Positions 35,515 to 44,980 are shown, numbered from the stretch's first letter. The stretch: DNA of 64,000 nt from Modicisalibacter sp033446685 (GCF_033446685.1 NZ_JAWQLY010000002.1:62001-126000), one strand, 5' to 3'. A program made the numbers and translations. Notes: generated by a model not told the origin, from the letters alone.

Positions 35515-36414
35515 CTATAAGCATTTTTCCAATTTTTCCAATCTCGCTTCTTGAAGCGCTTTCAAGGTTTTGCCGCTCGCATCTTTCCAGGCAGTTCGCC
35601 CATTCGACGCGCCGCCAACCAATACCCCCGCAGCGGTGGAGGGTGAGGAGAAGCGGAAATCCTGGGTGAATACTAGAGCACCATCCTGCGGCGCCAGTAC
35701 GCCGCGCGCTTTCAGCGTCTGACGCTGCTCGCGCATATAATTGTGGATAGACGCCGTCTCTTCCGCACGCGCGAATGAGCCCTTCAACACCACGAAGCCA
35801 TCCGTCACTTCTCTAGCGGTGCCTTTGGCACCCCGCTCATCGAGATAAAGCGTCAGTGATGGGGTAACCGGGTCAGTCGATATCTCCTTTGCTTGACTAC
35901 TGGCGGACTCGAAAGCATCAATGCCCAGAAGCGGAAAGATCACCAGCATCTCGGCCAGAAACCACTCCGCATCGGCGCTGTCGGCTTCGTTGAGAGGAGG
36001 TGGTGAAGGGTAGGCAGTGTTATCTACCGCCCACTGGTTGGCGGTTTTCGCCAGCCCCAGTAGACGCGCTTCCAGATAACGCACACTCGCCTTGTTCAAC
36101 CCCTCATTGGTGCTGGTAAAGGCGATGACCCGCGTCCAGAATTCCTTGCCCGCCACATGCTGTTTGATCCGCTCGCCGAGAACATCCGCTTCGCCCACAT
36201 AAAGTTTGGCAGCGCCGTCATCCGTTTGTCCCGTGAGCACATAAACACCCGGCTGCGCCATCTCGCTTCGCTTCAGCGCCCCTTCGAGCTGGGAGCGATT
36301 GGCCACTACCGCCCGGCCCGTCCAGTTGGACTTCTCGACGATGCGTAGCCCTTCCGGCGTGCCGTCGGCGAGGAAGATACGGATGGAGGTTGGGCGGGCC
36401 TGCGGCGATGTCAT
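35515..36414 (-). CDS. GIY-YIG nuclease-like protein with DUF4357
   Basis: A 299-residue protein. The GIY-YIG core is near the N-terminus: PGVYVLTG (residues 55-62) and KLYVGEAD (70-77) stand for GIY and YIG, with a helix containing ERIKQH after them and a likely metal-binding glutamate in YLEARLL (about 113). A DUF4357 domain is at the C-terminus (SPSTAAGVLVGGASNGRTAW). This domain pair is often found next to type I restriction genes. It starts 22 bases after the hsdR stop in the same direction, so it is probably the last gene of the hsd operon. Its role (accessory nuclease or regulation) is unknown. Confidence 0.88.
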   Translation of the reverse strand: MTSPQARPTSIRIFLADGTPEGLRIVEKSNWTGRAVVANRSQLEGALKRSEMAQPGVYVLTGQTDDGAAKLYVGEADVLGERIKQHVAGKEFWTRVIAFTSTNEGLNKASVRYLEARLLGLAKTANQWAVDNTAYPSPPPLNEADSADAEWFLAEMLVIFPLLGIDAFESASSQAKEISTDPVTPSLTLYLDERGAKGTAREVTDGFVVLKGSFARAEETASIHNYMREQRQTLKARGVLAPQDGALVFTQDFRFSSPSTAAGVLVGGASNGRTAWKDASGKTLKALQEARLEKLEKCL

Positions 36415-36436
36415 ACAAACTCCAGAATATTGATGA

Positions 36437-39400
36437 TCAGGATGACCATTGATTCGACAGAAGCTCGGCCTGCTTGAGAATCAGCTCGATGACTTCCGGC
36501 GATTTGTCTGGCGGGTACTTGTAGCGCTGCAGCGTCCGGCGCACCAGAATGCGCAGTTTGGCGCGCACGCTTTCGCGCACCTGCCAATCGACGGTGGTCG
36601 AGCCGCGCAGCTTGTTGGTGACCTCGACCGCCAGCGCCCGCAAACGATCATCACCCAGCTCGCGTACCGCGCTCTCGTTAGTGATCAAGGCGTCGTAAAA
36701 AGCGATCTCGTCGGGGTTCAGGCCCAGCACCTCGTCGCGCTCCATATCGGCCTTGAACTGCTTGGCCATCTCGATCAGCTCTTCGATCACCTGCGCCGTT
36801 TCGATGCCGCGGTTGTTGTACTTGCGCAGCGTCTCCTGCAAGCGATCCGAGTACTTTTTCTCCTGCACGGCGTTAGTGCGCGTTTTGGCCTTGATGTCAT
36901 CCTTTAGCAGTTTCTCCAATAGCTCGACGGCCAGATTGCGATACGGCATCTGGCGCACGTCTTCGAGAAACTCATCGGAGAGCAGCCCGATATTGGGCTT
37001 GTCGAGCCCGCAGAGCGCGAACACGTCCGTCACGTCCTCGGCCACTACGGCGTTATCGAGGATCTGCTTGAGCGCGGAATTTTTCTGTTCCTCACTCAGC
37101 GAACGATTTGTACTGGTGTGCTTGACCAATGCCGCCTTGATCGCCGAGAGAAACGCGATTTCCTTGTGCAGCGCCTTAGCTTCATCCAGCGTGCTGCACA
37201 ACGAATACGCTTTGGTAAGCTTCAGTACGGTATCGAGAAAGCGCTTTTTGCCATCGTCCAGACTCAGGATGTAGTTGGCTGCCGGCGGTAGCAGTTTGTG
37301 CGGCGCCTCTTCGAAGCCGCTGTAGTCGAAGCCTTCACGGTTGGCGCCCTTGGCAAACATGCCGTGAATGATATCGAGCTTCTCTTCCAGCACCTCGAAG
37401 GCTTCCTCGGCGCTATAGGTGGGCTGCCCCCTGCCGCACGAGTCGGTGTAGATCTTGAGGGCATTTTTCAGCTCGTTGGCAATGCCGATGTAGTCGACCA
37501 CCAGCCCGCCGGGCTTGTCCTTGAACACCCTGTTCACACGAGCAATGGCCTGCATCAGATTATGGCCCTTCATGGGCTTGTCGACGTACATGGTATGGCA
37601 GCACGGCGCGTCGAAGCCGGTCAGCCACATATCGCGCACGATCACCAGCTTGAGCGGGTCGGCCGGGTTCTTGAAGCGCTTCTCAAGCCGCTTTTTGGTG
37701 GCTTTGTTGTAGATGTGGGGTGTCAGCAGCGAGCTGTCGGCGGCCGAGCCGGTCATGATGACCTTGATCGCGCCCTTTTCCGGGTCGTCGTCGTGCCAGT
37801 CTGGGCGGAGCTTGACGATTTCCTTATAGAGCTGGGCGCAGATGCTACGGCTCATGGCGACGATCATCGCCTTGCCCTCGATGGCCTTGTTGCGCGTCTC
37901 GAAGTGCTCGACGAGATCCGCCGCGATACGCTGTAGCCGTGGCTCAGCACCCATCAGTTTTTCGAGGCGGCTCCACTCGCCCTTGGTGCGCTCCCGCGCG
38001 CCGGTATCTTCTTCATCCTCGATGAGGTCGTCGACCTGCTCGGAGAGCTGATTGATTTCCTCGCGGTTGATGTCGAGCCGCGCCAAGCGCGATTCGTAGA
38101 AGATCGGCACGGTGGCGCCATCATCGACGGCGTCCTGAATGTCGTAGATCGAGACGTAATCGCCGAAGACGGCGCGGGTGTCCTTGTCCTCACTGGCAAT
38201 CGGCGTGCCGGTAAAGCCAATGAAAGAGGCGTTAGGCAGCGCATCGCGCATGTGTTTGGCGAAACCGAACTGGTAGGTGCCATCCTGCTTGAGAGTGGCT
38301 TTCAGACCGTACTGGCTGCGGTGGGCTTCGTCCGAGATGACCACGATATTGTGGCGATCGTTGAGAATCGGGTGGCCACGCTCGTCGTCCAGCAGGGCAA
38401 ACTTCTGCACCGTGGTGAAAATAATGCCGCCGGACTCGCGCTCGGCGAGCTTCTGGCGCAGGCTCTCGCGGTCTTCGGCCTGGATAGGGTCCTGCTTGAG
38501 CAGGTCGCGAGCGCTACTGAAAGTGCCGAACAGCTGGCCGTCGAGGTCGTTGCGGTCGGTCACCACGATCAGCGTAGGGTTGTGCATAGCCGGTTGCTGC
38601 AACAGCTTGCCCGCGTAGCAGACCATCGAGATGCTCTTGCCCGAGCCCTGGGTGTGCCACACCACCCCGGCCTTCTTGCTGCCGGGTTTGACCTCATCGC
38701 CGTAAGTTGCGCGTTTCTCGCTCACGGTTGTCGCAGGCTCCTCGGCGGCAATCACCGTCGCTTTCACCGCCTCGCGCACGGCATGGAACTGGTGGTAGCC
38801 CGCAATCTTCTTGATCACCCGCTCGGCGTCGGTCTCGAACAGCACGAAGTAGCGTAGATAATCGAGCAACAGCGCCCGGTCGAAAAAGCCCCGCACCAGG
38901 GTTTCGAGCTGCCACTCCAGCAGCGGCTTGTCGTCTTCATTCTTGATGGTGCGCCACGGCATGAAGCGCTCCTGATCCGCCGTCAGCGAGCCAACCCATG
39001 CGGTATAGCCATCGCTGATCACCAGCGCTTCGTTGGTGACGAACAGGTCGGGAATTTCCGTCTTGTAGGTCTGCAGCTGATTGAAGGCGCCGGTGATATC
39101 GGAGCTTTCACTGCTCGGGCTTTTCAGCTCGATCACCGCCATCGGCAGGCCATTGATAAAACAAACGATATCCGGGCGGCGGGGCTGCTTGCTGCCCTGA
39201 ACCGTGAACTGATTGATGGCGCGGAAACGGTTGGTCTCGACGCGCTCGAAATCGATCAGAAAGGCGTGGTCATACACGACGTCGTCATCGTGCTTGTACT
39301 GCACCGGCACGCCGCTGAGCAGCCACTGGTGAAAGGCACGGTTACTGAGCACGAGATCGGGGCTTTGCGGTTTACTGACTTGGGCCACGGCCTGCTGAAC

Positions 39401-39589
39401 GGCGTCATCCGGCAGCTGCGGGTTGAGCGTTCTGATAGCCTTCTCGATATCTGCGCGGAGCAGCACCTGCTGATAATCGTCACGCTCGGGCGCGGCGCCA
39501 TCGTGGGCGATGTCCGGTCCGTGGGCGGTTTCCCAGCCGTTTTCGGTGAACCACTCAAGGCAGAGCTGCTCCAGTTGATCTTCGGTCAT
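36437..39589 (-). CDS. hsdR: Type I restriction endonuclease subunit R
   Basis: The 1050-residue motor and nuclease subunit of a type I restriction system. The N-terminal PD-(D/E)xK nuclease is visible as RRPDIVCFINGLPMAVIELKS (Asp, then Glu-x-Lys near residue 156). The translocase has Walker A TQGSGKS near residue 310, the DEAH box SDEAHRSQYG near 418, and motif VI AIARVNRVFKDKPGG. A helical C-terminal domain binds the methylase core. It overlaps the SIR2 gene by four bases (ATGA), so the two are translationally coupled. All catalytic motifs are intact. Confidence 0.96.
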   Translation of the reverse strand: MTEDQLEQLCLEWFTENGWETAHGPDIAHDGAAPERDDYQQVLLRADIEKAIRTLNPQLPDDAVQQAVAQVSKPQSPDLVLSNRAFHQWLLSGVPVQYKHDDDVVYDHAFLIDFERVETNRFRAINQFTVQGSKQPRRPDIVCFINGLPMAVIELKSPSSESSDITGAFNQLQTYKTEIPDLFVTNEALVISDGYTAWVGSLTADQERFMPWRTIKNEDDKPLLEWQLETLVRGFFDRALLLDYLRYFVLFETDAERVIKKIAGYHQFHAVREAVKATVIAAEEPATTVSEKRATYGDEVKPGSKKAGVVWHTQGSGKSISMVCYAGKLLQQPAMHNPTLIVVTDRNDLDGQLFGTFSSARDLLKQDPIQAEDRESLRQKLAERESGGIIFTTVQKFALLDDERGHPILNDRHNIVVISDEAHRSQYGLKATLKQDGTYQFGFAKHMRDALPNASFIGFTGTPIASEDKDTRAVFGDYVSIYDIQDAVDDGATVPIFYESRLARLDINREEINQLSEQVDDLIEDEEDTGARERTKGEWSRLEKLMGAEPRLQRIAADLVEHFETRNKAIEGKAMIVAMSRSICAQLYKEIVKLRPDWHDDDPEKGAIKVIMTGSAADSSLLTPHIYNKATKKRLEKRFKNPADPLKLVIVRDMWLTGFDAPCCHTMYVDKPMKGHNLMQAIARVNRVFKDKPGGLVVDYIGIANELKNALKIYTDSCGRGQPTYSAEEAFEVLEEKLDIIHGMFAKGANREGFDYSGFEEAPHKLLPPAANYILSLDDGKKRFLDTVLKLTKAYSLCSTLDEAKALHKEIAFLSAIKAALVKHTSTNRSLSEEQKNSALKQILDNAVVAEDVTDVFALCGLDKPNIGLLSDEFLEDVRQMPYRNLAVELLEKLLKDDIKAKTRTNAVQEKKYSDRLQETLRKYNNRGIETAQVIEELIEMAKQFKADMERDEVLGLNPDEIAFYDALITNESAVRELGDDRLRALAVEVTNKLRGSTTVDWQVRESVRAKLRILVRRTLQRYKYPPDKSPEVIELILKQAELLSNQWSS

Positions 39590-40422
39590 GCCCCGCTCCC
39601 TTCAGCAAGCTTCTCTAACAAAGCATCCAAACATTCATCATGGTCATCGACATACCAAATTACATGGATGTTACATGCAGCCAGCTCTTTATTGCGCTTG
39701 ATCCTATTATTTGGACTTTCAAGCGGCAAAAAAGCATAATGCCTAGGAGAGTTCTCTTGACCTTTGCGCTCTACTATATTTTTCAAGCAAGTCAATGTTC
39801 TATCTACTGTTAAACTACACCCCAAAAAAAGAAGTGTTCTAGTGGACAATGACTCGATAACCGCCTCAAGTTCTCCGTCCTCTTTATAACATGCTTCGTA
39901 TTCAGACTTGGTAAGCACCCGGGACTTCAATTTGTTTGCTTTACCATGCAGCTTAACTAAAACCCTTTCCCCTTCACCTATCAACTTAGGCAGCTCTTGA
40001 CCCTCACTTGCCAGAAGCTTTTCGTCAAAGGACCCTGAAGGGCTTTCCTTATAAACCCGATCTAAAACGCTATCGAAATTCGTTGTTATTACAGCAGAGT
40101 TAAAAATATAGGGCAGCTTTTTAACACACCCCCCTACATCTCTCAAAGTACCAAAAGAGCTTTCTACCCTTTCTGAAAACCCAGCAGGCGACAGGTCATT
40201 ACTTAGTAGCTCTGCCGCTTCTTCGAACTGACCACGCTCAATCAAGTCATCGAACACATCTTTTTCAACTTCAGTATCTCGATGTACCTCTCTTAAAAAA
40301 GAAGTCCATCCAGGATAGCCTGACAATATTGACATCCCTGCGCCTACAAAAGGAGTCACTGCCCCTCTATTATAAATCTCCTTGAGCCTTGCAAAACGAT
40401 CTCTATTGCTAAATAGATCCAA
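39586..40422 (-). CDS. SIR2 family protein (N-terminus frameshifted)
   Basis: A SIR2-like domain protein, a family whose bacterial defence members (ThsA, DSR, SIR2-pAgo) destroy NAD on phage attack. The nucleotide-binding motif is FVGAGMS (residues 25-31 from the TTG at 40422), followed by ITTNFDSVLDRV with the conserved Asn and Asp, VLVKLHG with the expected catalytic His, and LLFLGCSL. The frame stays open upstream of the TTG to about 40560 without a start codon. The natural start seems to be the ATG at 40616, in another frame; one extra base in the A run at 40530-40534 would join them into a 343-residue protein. It is strongly AT-rich, lies between hsdS and hsdR, and overlaps hsdR by four bases. 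Confidence 0.82.
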   Translation of the reverse strand: MDLFSNRDRFARLKEIYNRGAVTPFVGAGMSILSGYPGWTSFLREVHRDTEVEKDVFDDLIERGQFEEAAELLSNDLSPAGFSERVESSFGTLRDVGGCVKKLPYIFNSAVITTNFDSVLDRVYKESPSGSFDEKLLASEGQELPKLIGEGERVLVKLHGKANKLKSRVLTKSEYEACYKEDGELEAVIESLSTRTLLFLGCSLTVDRTLTCLKNIVERKGQENSPRHYAFLPLESPNNRIKRNKELAACNIHVIWYVDDHDECLDALLEKLAEGSGA

Positions 40423-40511
40423 TATTTCTTCAGCCTTTATAATTTTTTCTTCGCTTTTTTGGCTACACCAGTCAACAAAGGCCTCCTCATAAGCAGTAGG
40501 ATCAAAGTCTT

Positions 40512-40616
40512 TTAAAATAGAACTTGGATAAAAACAATACCTGCGATAGTTATTTCGCCCGCCTCATTCACCTCACAAGTCATTTCTGACTCAAAAAGGG
40601 TTCTCAAATATTCCAT
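40512..40616 (-). pseudogene. Detached 5' end of the SIR2 gene
   Basis: A 34-codon frame starting MEYLRTLFESEM, with a GGAG box five bases upstream that lies inside the last codons of hsdS, two bases after the hsdS stop. It ends at a stop just past a run of five A (plus strand 40530-40534). With six A the frame reads on as IVFYPSSILKDFDPTAYEEAF and continues without interruption into the SIR2 domain. It may therefore be a real frameshift, a phase-variable switch, or a base-calling error. An alternative is a genuine small peptide that couples translation of hsdS to SIR2. Confidence 0.7.
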
Positions 40617-40618
40617 AA

Positions 40619-42013
40619 CTACTCCTTGAGAACAGGGCAAGTTAAATTGCCTGAAAGTAGTTCGGGAAGGAGAGCATCTCTCGTTTTTGACAACACCTTG
40701 TTTTGATCACCATAATTCCTAGCAAGCCTAAGATAAGAACTGGCAAACAAATCAAACTTCCCAACTATCGCTGGAGGATAAATCAGCCATTTCATACCTG
40801 ACAAAGACTTTGCATCGGCTCTTTGTCTACCGCTCGTTCCTGTCATGGACTGTATGGCTGCTGAACGGAAACTTTCATCGCGAGCTATGAAGTAACCCAG
40901 CGATTTTGGATAAGCTTCTGTAGGCCGTAAAATAATATATTCAGTTGATCCCCAACCCGTTTCCCCATCTTCAAGAAAATCGACGAATGCTGTTTTGCCG
41001 TTTTCGAGGCAAGGTGTAATTCGGGCGAGTAGTGTGTCTCCGTTTATAAATTTAGTACCACTACCCATTTCACGTTGCACGACTTCTTCTGCAAGATGGC
41101 CTGAGGTTGGCACATTTTTCATATCCAGATAGGGGGCAAGCTCTCCCTTCCGAAGGGTTCGGCGAGGGTTAAAATCGATAAGATCAGATAAACTACCTGT
41201 CTCCCACCCCTCCGGAATCTCCCCCAACTCACTCGCCTGCATCGCCGAGGGAAACAGCGCGACGGTTTTATAGAACTCTTGGTAGCGCTCTGGATCTTCC
41301 GCGCGCAGAGCATCGAGCTGCGCCGCCGTCTTTCCGGCAATCGCCTGCATCGCAGCGCGGTTCATATAGGATTCCAGCCCCCCTGTCGCGGACTGACCGT
41401 CCAGCTCGGCGGCATAGCAGCCGGGCGAGGCGGGCTCGTTTTCCGGTTGCAGGGCTTGCCAGCGCTGGCGCGCAGCGATCTTGGCCTTGACCGGCTCGAA
41501 ATCGACAAACCAGCTTTTGAACAGGGCCTGGGCCATTTGTTCGAGGGTTTGGTTGATTTGGTGATTAATTTCGATTTTATCTTCTAATAAAGATAGTACC
41601 GAGCTAATGGCTCTTTGCTCAATGAAGTCTCTTGGTATTTTTACTTCAAAAGGATAAACAGCATTTCGATTCAAAGACTTTTGTGCACTGCCAGAATTAA
41701 ATTGATCAAAATCGATAGTTTTTAGCAAGTAATAAACAAACTTAGGGTCATTGCCTTTGAAGTCGGTGACGTACAAAGCTGTGTTGAGCGGCCAAAAACC
41801 CTTATCGGAGTAGTTTATTTCACCCATAGCATTCCCGCTACGACCTACCGTGACTCCGGGGCCACTAGCTTTTGACTCATTATGATAGCCAGTTATACCT
41901 GATGACCCCAATATGGGCACGCCGCCAGCAACCCTATCTTGAGCGGGGAGATCATGCCCTCTCTGTAAAGTCAGAACTTTACCTAGCGGGATTGTTATCC
42001 ACTCAGAGCTCAT
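40619..42013 (-). CDS. hsdS: Type I restriction specificity subunit S
   Basis: A 464-residue DNA-recognition subunit with two target-recognition domains (about 1-150 and 265-425), each followed by a conserved helical spacer. The central one contains DKIEINHQINQTLEQMAQALFKSWFVDFEPVKAK and the distal one KTRDALLPELLSG. Both recognition domains are encoded by AT-rich DNA, while the central spacer (about 41190-41560) has the GC-rich character of the host, the mosaic expected from domain shuffling. The start is ATG at 42013, inside the 3' end of hsdM (11-base overlap). The recognised DNA sequence cannot be read from the protein. Confidence 0.93.
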   Translation of the reverse strand: MSSEWITIPLGKVLTLQRGHDLPAQDRVAGGVPILGSSGITGYHNESKASGPGVTVGRSGNAMGEINYSDKGFWPLNTALYVTDFKGNDPKFVYYLLKTIDFDQFNSGSAQKSLNRNAVYPFEVKIPRDFIEQRAISSVLSLLEDKIEINHQINQTLEQMAQALFKSWFVDFEPVKAKIAARQRWQALQPENEPASPGCYAAELDGQSATGGLESYMNRAAMQAIAGKTAAQLDALRAEDPERYQEFYKTVALFPSAMQASELGEIPEGWETGSLSDLIDFNPRRTLRKGELAPYLDMKNVPTSGHLAEEVVQREMGSGTKFINGDTLLARITPCLENGKTAFVDFLEDGETGWGSTEYIILRPTEAYPKSLGYFIARDESFRSAAIQSMTGTSGRQRADAKSLSGMKWLIYPPAIVGKFDLFASSYLRLARNYGDQNKVLSKTRDALLPELLSGNLTCPVLKE

Positions 42014-43721
42014 AACCCAGCCCCCCAAGATTCCGCTTAATCTCCCTTTCCAGCCGGTCGCTTTCCTCGAACTGCTCTTTCAGCTGTGCCGTTAACCGCG
42101 CCATCTTATCGGCGAAGGGTTCGTCGTCCTCTTCCTGCGCGGCGGCGCCCACATAACGCCCTGGGGTGAGCACGAAGTCGTGCTTTTCAATCGCGGCGAG
42201 ATCTTTTGAGGCACAGAAGCCGGGCACGTCTTCAAAGGCGTCGGTGCGCTGCCAGGTATGGAAGGTGTCAGTGATCCTGGCGATATCTTCACGGGTGAAG
42301 TCGCGCAGTACGCGGTCGCGCATATAGCCCTGCTGGCGGGCGTCGATAAACAGCACTTCGCCTTTACGTCGGCGTTTTTCAACGCCGTTGGGCGAGAGGC
42401 CACCGGTTTTGTCGCGGGTCAGAAACCAGATGCAGGCGGGAATCTGGGTGTTGGTAAAGAGCTGGCCCGGCAAGGCGACGATGCACTCGACCAGATCCTT
42501 CTCGACGAGGCGGCGGCGAATCTCGCCCTCGCCGCCACTGTTGGAACTCATTGAGCCGTTGGCGAGCAGCAGCGCCATGCTGCCCACGGGGGCCAGGTGG
42601 TGCAGCATATGCTGCAGCCAGGCGAAGTTGGCGTTGCCCTTGGGCGGGGTGCCGTACTGCCAGCGTACATCCTCGGCCAGCGATTCGTGCCACCAGTCCT
42701 TGATGTTGAATGGCGGGTTGGCCATCACGAAGTCGGCGCGCAGGTCCGGGTGCTGGTCATCGAGGAAGCTGTCGGCGTTTTTTTTGCCGAAGTTGAAGTC
42801 GATGCCGCGGATGGCCATGTTCATGGCGGCCAGCCGCCAGGTGGTGGGGTTGGACTCCTGCCCGTAGATGGACACGTTCTTTTTCTGCTCGGTGGGGTCG
42901 TAGTGGTGCTCGCGGGCGTGCTCCTCGATGAATTTGTCCGATGAGACAAAAAAACCACCAGAGCCCATCGCCGGGTCATATACGCGACCCTTGTAGGGTT
43001 CCAGCATCTCGACGATCAACGAGACGATGCTCTTGGGCGTGTAGTACTGCCCGCCCTGCTTGCCTTCGGCCAGCGCAAACTGGCCGAGGAAGTACTCGTA
43101 AACGTGGCCGAGAATGTCTTTGCTGCGCAGGTTCAGCGCCTCGCCGTCGAGGGTCGGCTGGGTAAAGGAGGTGTCCGAGAAGGAGTTGATCAGCCCGATC
43201 AGCTTGTCGTTATCGACCTGAAAGCGGCTGATGCCTTCCAGCACGCCCTTGAGTTTGTCGTTGTTTTTTTCGATGGCCTCCAAGGCGTTGTCGATCAGCC
43301 AGCCGACCGAGCGCAGGCGCACGTCTTCGCCCTTGCTGTTCTGCCAGAGCACCGAGCCGATAGGCAGTGCGGCGTTCTCTTTCAGCGTGCTCCAGCGCGC
43401 CTCTTTTGGCACCCAGAACACGTTGGCCTCGCGGTAGTAGTCGAGAATTTCCAGCTCATCTTCGAGCGCCTGCTCATACTCGGCGTCGCTGTCGTAATCC
43501 TCGCGCGGCAGGTAGTAGATATTGTCTTCGGCGTCGCTCTTGAACAGCGCGAGCAGCTCGCGCTGGCGCTCCTCGAACGCATCGGAGACATACTTCAGAA
43601 AGATCAGCCCCAACACCACGTGCTTGTAGTTGGCGGCGTCCAGGTTGTTGCGCAGCTTGTCCGCGGCTTTCCAAAGCTTGTCTTCAAGCGCTTTCAAAAA
43701 TTGCTGTTCGGTATTATCCAC
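42003..43721 (-). CDS. hsdM: Type I restriction-modification methyltransferase subunit M
   Basis: A 572-residue N6-adenine methyltransferase that pairs with HsdS to modify host DNA. The SAM-binding motif I is DPAMGSGGFF near residue 250 and the catalytic motif IV is NPPF near 334. The N-terminal HsdM_N domain (NTEQQFLKALEDKLWKAADKLR) is typical. The start is GTG at 43721 with a GAGG box, preferred over a TTG 18 bases upstream. It is the first gene of the hsd operon and overlaps hsdS. Confidence 0.95.
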   Translation of the reverse strand: MDNTEQQFLKALEDKLWKAADKLRNNLDAANYKHVVLGLIFLKYVSDAFEERQRELLALFKSDAEDNIYYLPREDYDSDAEYEQALEDELEILDYYREANVFWVPKEARWSTLKENAALPIGSVLWQNSKGEDVRLRSVGWLIDNALEAIEKNNDKLKGVLEGISRFQVDNDKLIGLINSFSDTSFTQPTLDGEALNLRSKDILGHVYEYFLGQFALAEGKQGGQYYTPKSIVSLIVEMLEPYKGRVYDPAMGSGGFFVSSDKFIEEHAREHHYDPTEQKKNVSIYGQESNPTTWRLAAMNMAIRGIDFNFGKKNADSFLDDQHPDLRADFVMANPPFNIKDWWHESLAEDVRWQYGTPPKGNANFAWLQHMLHHLAPVGSMALLLANGSMSSNSGGEGEIRRRLVEKDLVECIVALPGQLFTNTQIPACIWFLTRDKTGGLSPNGVEKRRRKGEVLFIDARQQGYMRDRVLRDFTREDIARITDTFHTWQRTDAFEDVPGFCASKDLAAIEKHDFVLTPGRYVGAAAQEEDDEPFADKMARLTAQLKEQFEESDRLEREIKRNLGGLGYEL

Positions 43722-43799
43722 TGTGACCTCTTTGAACAAAAAGTAGGCCTCTGAGGACCTGCACGATGAAGGTGATGTTATCAGTTGGTCACTGGAGCG

Positions 43800-44963
43800 C
43801 TACACGGCCGGCTCCCGATTCAATAGCTCGATATAGTCGCCATAGGCGAACACCCGGTTGCGCTTCTGGCCGGTCAGCTCCCGTACGATATTCAACTGCT
43901 GCGCCAGAGCTTCCAGCACCTTGCCGACGGTGGCCTGGGTCAGCCCGGTATCCCGATGCAGCGTGGCGATATTGGCGATGGGGTGGCGGTAGAGCGCTTC
44001 CAGAACCTGAGTCGCGGAACCGGATAGGCGGCCGAGCTCACTCAGGCGCGCCTTGTCCCGGGCCAGTAGCGCATTTAGCGCCTGCGCCGTGGCAACGGCG
44101 TGGTTGGCGGTATCGGCGATGGCATCGACGAAAAAGAGCAACCAGCTTTCCCAATCGCCGGTCAGACGCACGTTCTGGAGGTGCTCGTAATAGACCTGCC
44201 GGTGGCGTTTGAAGAACACCGAAAGGTAGAGCAGCGGCTCCGTCAGAATGCCTGCCTGCACCAGAATCAGCGGAATCAACAAGCGCCCGAGCCGGCCATT
44301 GCCATCCATGAATGGATGAATGGTTTCGAACTGCACGTGTGCCAGGGCGGCCTTGATCACCGGTTCCGTCGCCACCGGCTCGTCATTGAGAAAGTGCTCG
44401 AAGGCGCCCCAACAGTCGGCGAGCTGGTTGGCCGGGGGCGGCACGAAAGCGGCTTCGTCGGCACGGTGGCCACCGATCCAGACCTGGTTCTGGCGAAATT
44501 CACCCGGGCGGCGATGCGTGCCGCGCCCGTGGGTCATCAAGGCGTCGTGCAGCTCACGCACGAGCCGGATCGTGATCGGTTGCCCTTCGCGAATGCGCTG
44601 TACGCCCAAGTTGAGCGCGCGTACGTAGCAGGAGACTTCCTGCACGTCATCCATCGGGACGCCGGGGATGCCGTCCATCTCGTAGATCATCAGATCGCTG
44701 AGCGAGGACTGCGTGCCCTCGATCTGCGATGACATCACCGCTTCTTTACGCACGTAGCTGTAGAGAAACAACTGCGCGTCGGGCAGCAGCATCGAAATGC
44801 CATCGAGCCGCCCTAGGGCCACGTGGGCGGCGGAAAGCCGACTCTGTAGCTTGTCATCCAGCGACAGCGCAGGCTCGGGCGGCAGTGGCGCCGGGATGAA
44901 CGCCTGGCAATTCACGCCACCGGCAATGCTGGTGACATGGTAGCCCGTTAGCCCACGGTGCAT
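43800..44963 (-). CDS. Fic family protein with winged-helix domain
   Basis: A 387-residue Fic protein, an enzyme type that usually attaches AMP to a hydroxyl group of a target protein. The catalytic loop is intact, HPFMDGNGRLGR (about 212-223), with its histidine. An N-terminal inhibitory helix has the SSQIEG motif (about 76-81), the (S/T)xxxE(G/N) pattern of class II Fic proteins held off by their own glutamate. The C-terminus (about 320-375) looks like a winged helix (TQATVGKVLEALAQQLNIV). The start at 44963 has a GAGG box. It lies 78 bases upstream of hsdM in the same direction. Such genes are common companions of type I systems. Confidence 0.93.
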   Translation of the reverse strand: MHRGLTGYHVTSIAGGVNCQAFIPAPLPPEPALSLDDKLQSRLSAAHVALGRLDGISMLLPDAQLFLYSYVRKEAVMSSQIEGTQSSLSDLMIYEMDGIPGVPMDDVQEVSCYVRALNLGVQRIREGQPITIRLVRELHDALMTHGRGTHRRPGEFRQNQVWIGGHRADEAAFVPPPANQLADCWGAFEHFLNDEPVATEPVIKAALAHVQFETIHPFMDGNGRLGRLLIPLILVQAGILTEPLLYLSVFFKRHRQVYYEHLQNVRLTGDWESWLLFFVDAIADTANHAVATAQALNALLARDKARLSELGRLSGSATQVLEALYRHPIANIATLHRDTGLTQATVGKVLEALAQQLNIVRELTGQKRNRVFAYGDYIELLNREPAV

Positions 44964-44980
44964 GAGTTTCCTCAGCAAAG

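Noticed and set aside
40525..40545. Programmed -1 ribosomal frameshift in the SIR2 leader
   Set aside because: No X-XXY-YYZ heptamer in the right phase is present at the five-base run and no downstream stem-loop was obvious; a plain one-base length change explains it more simply.
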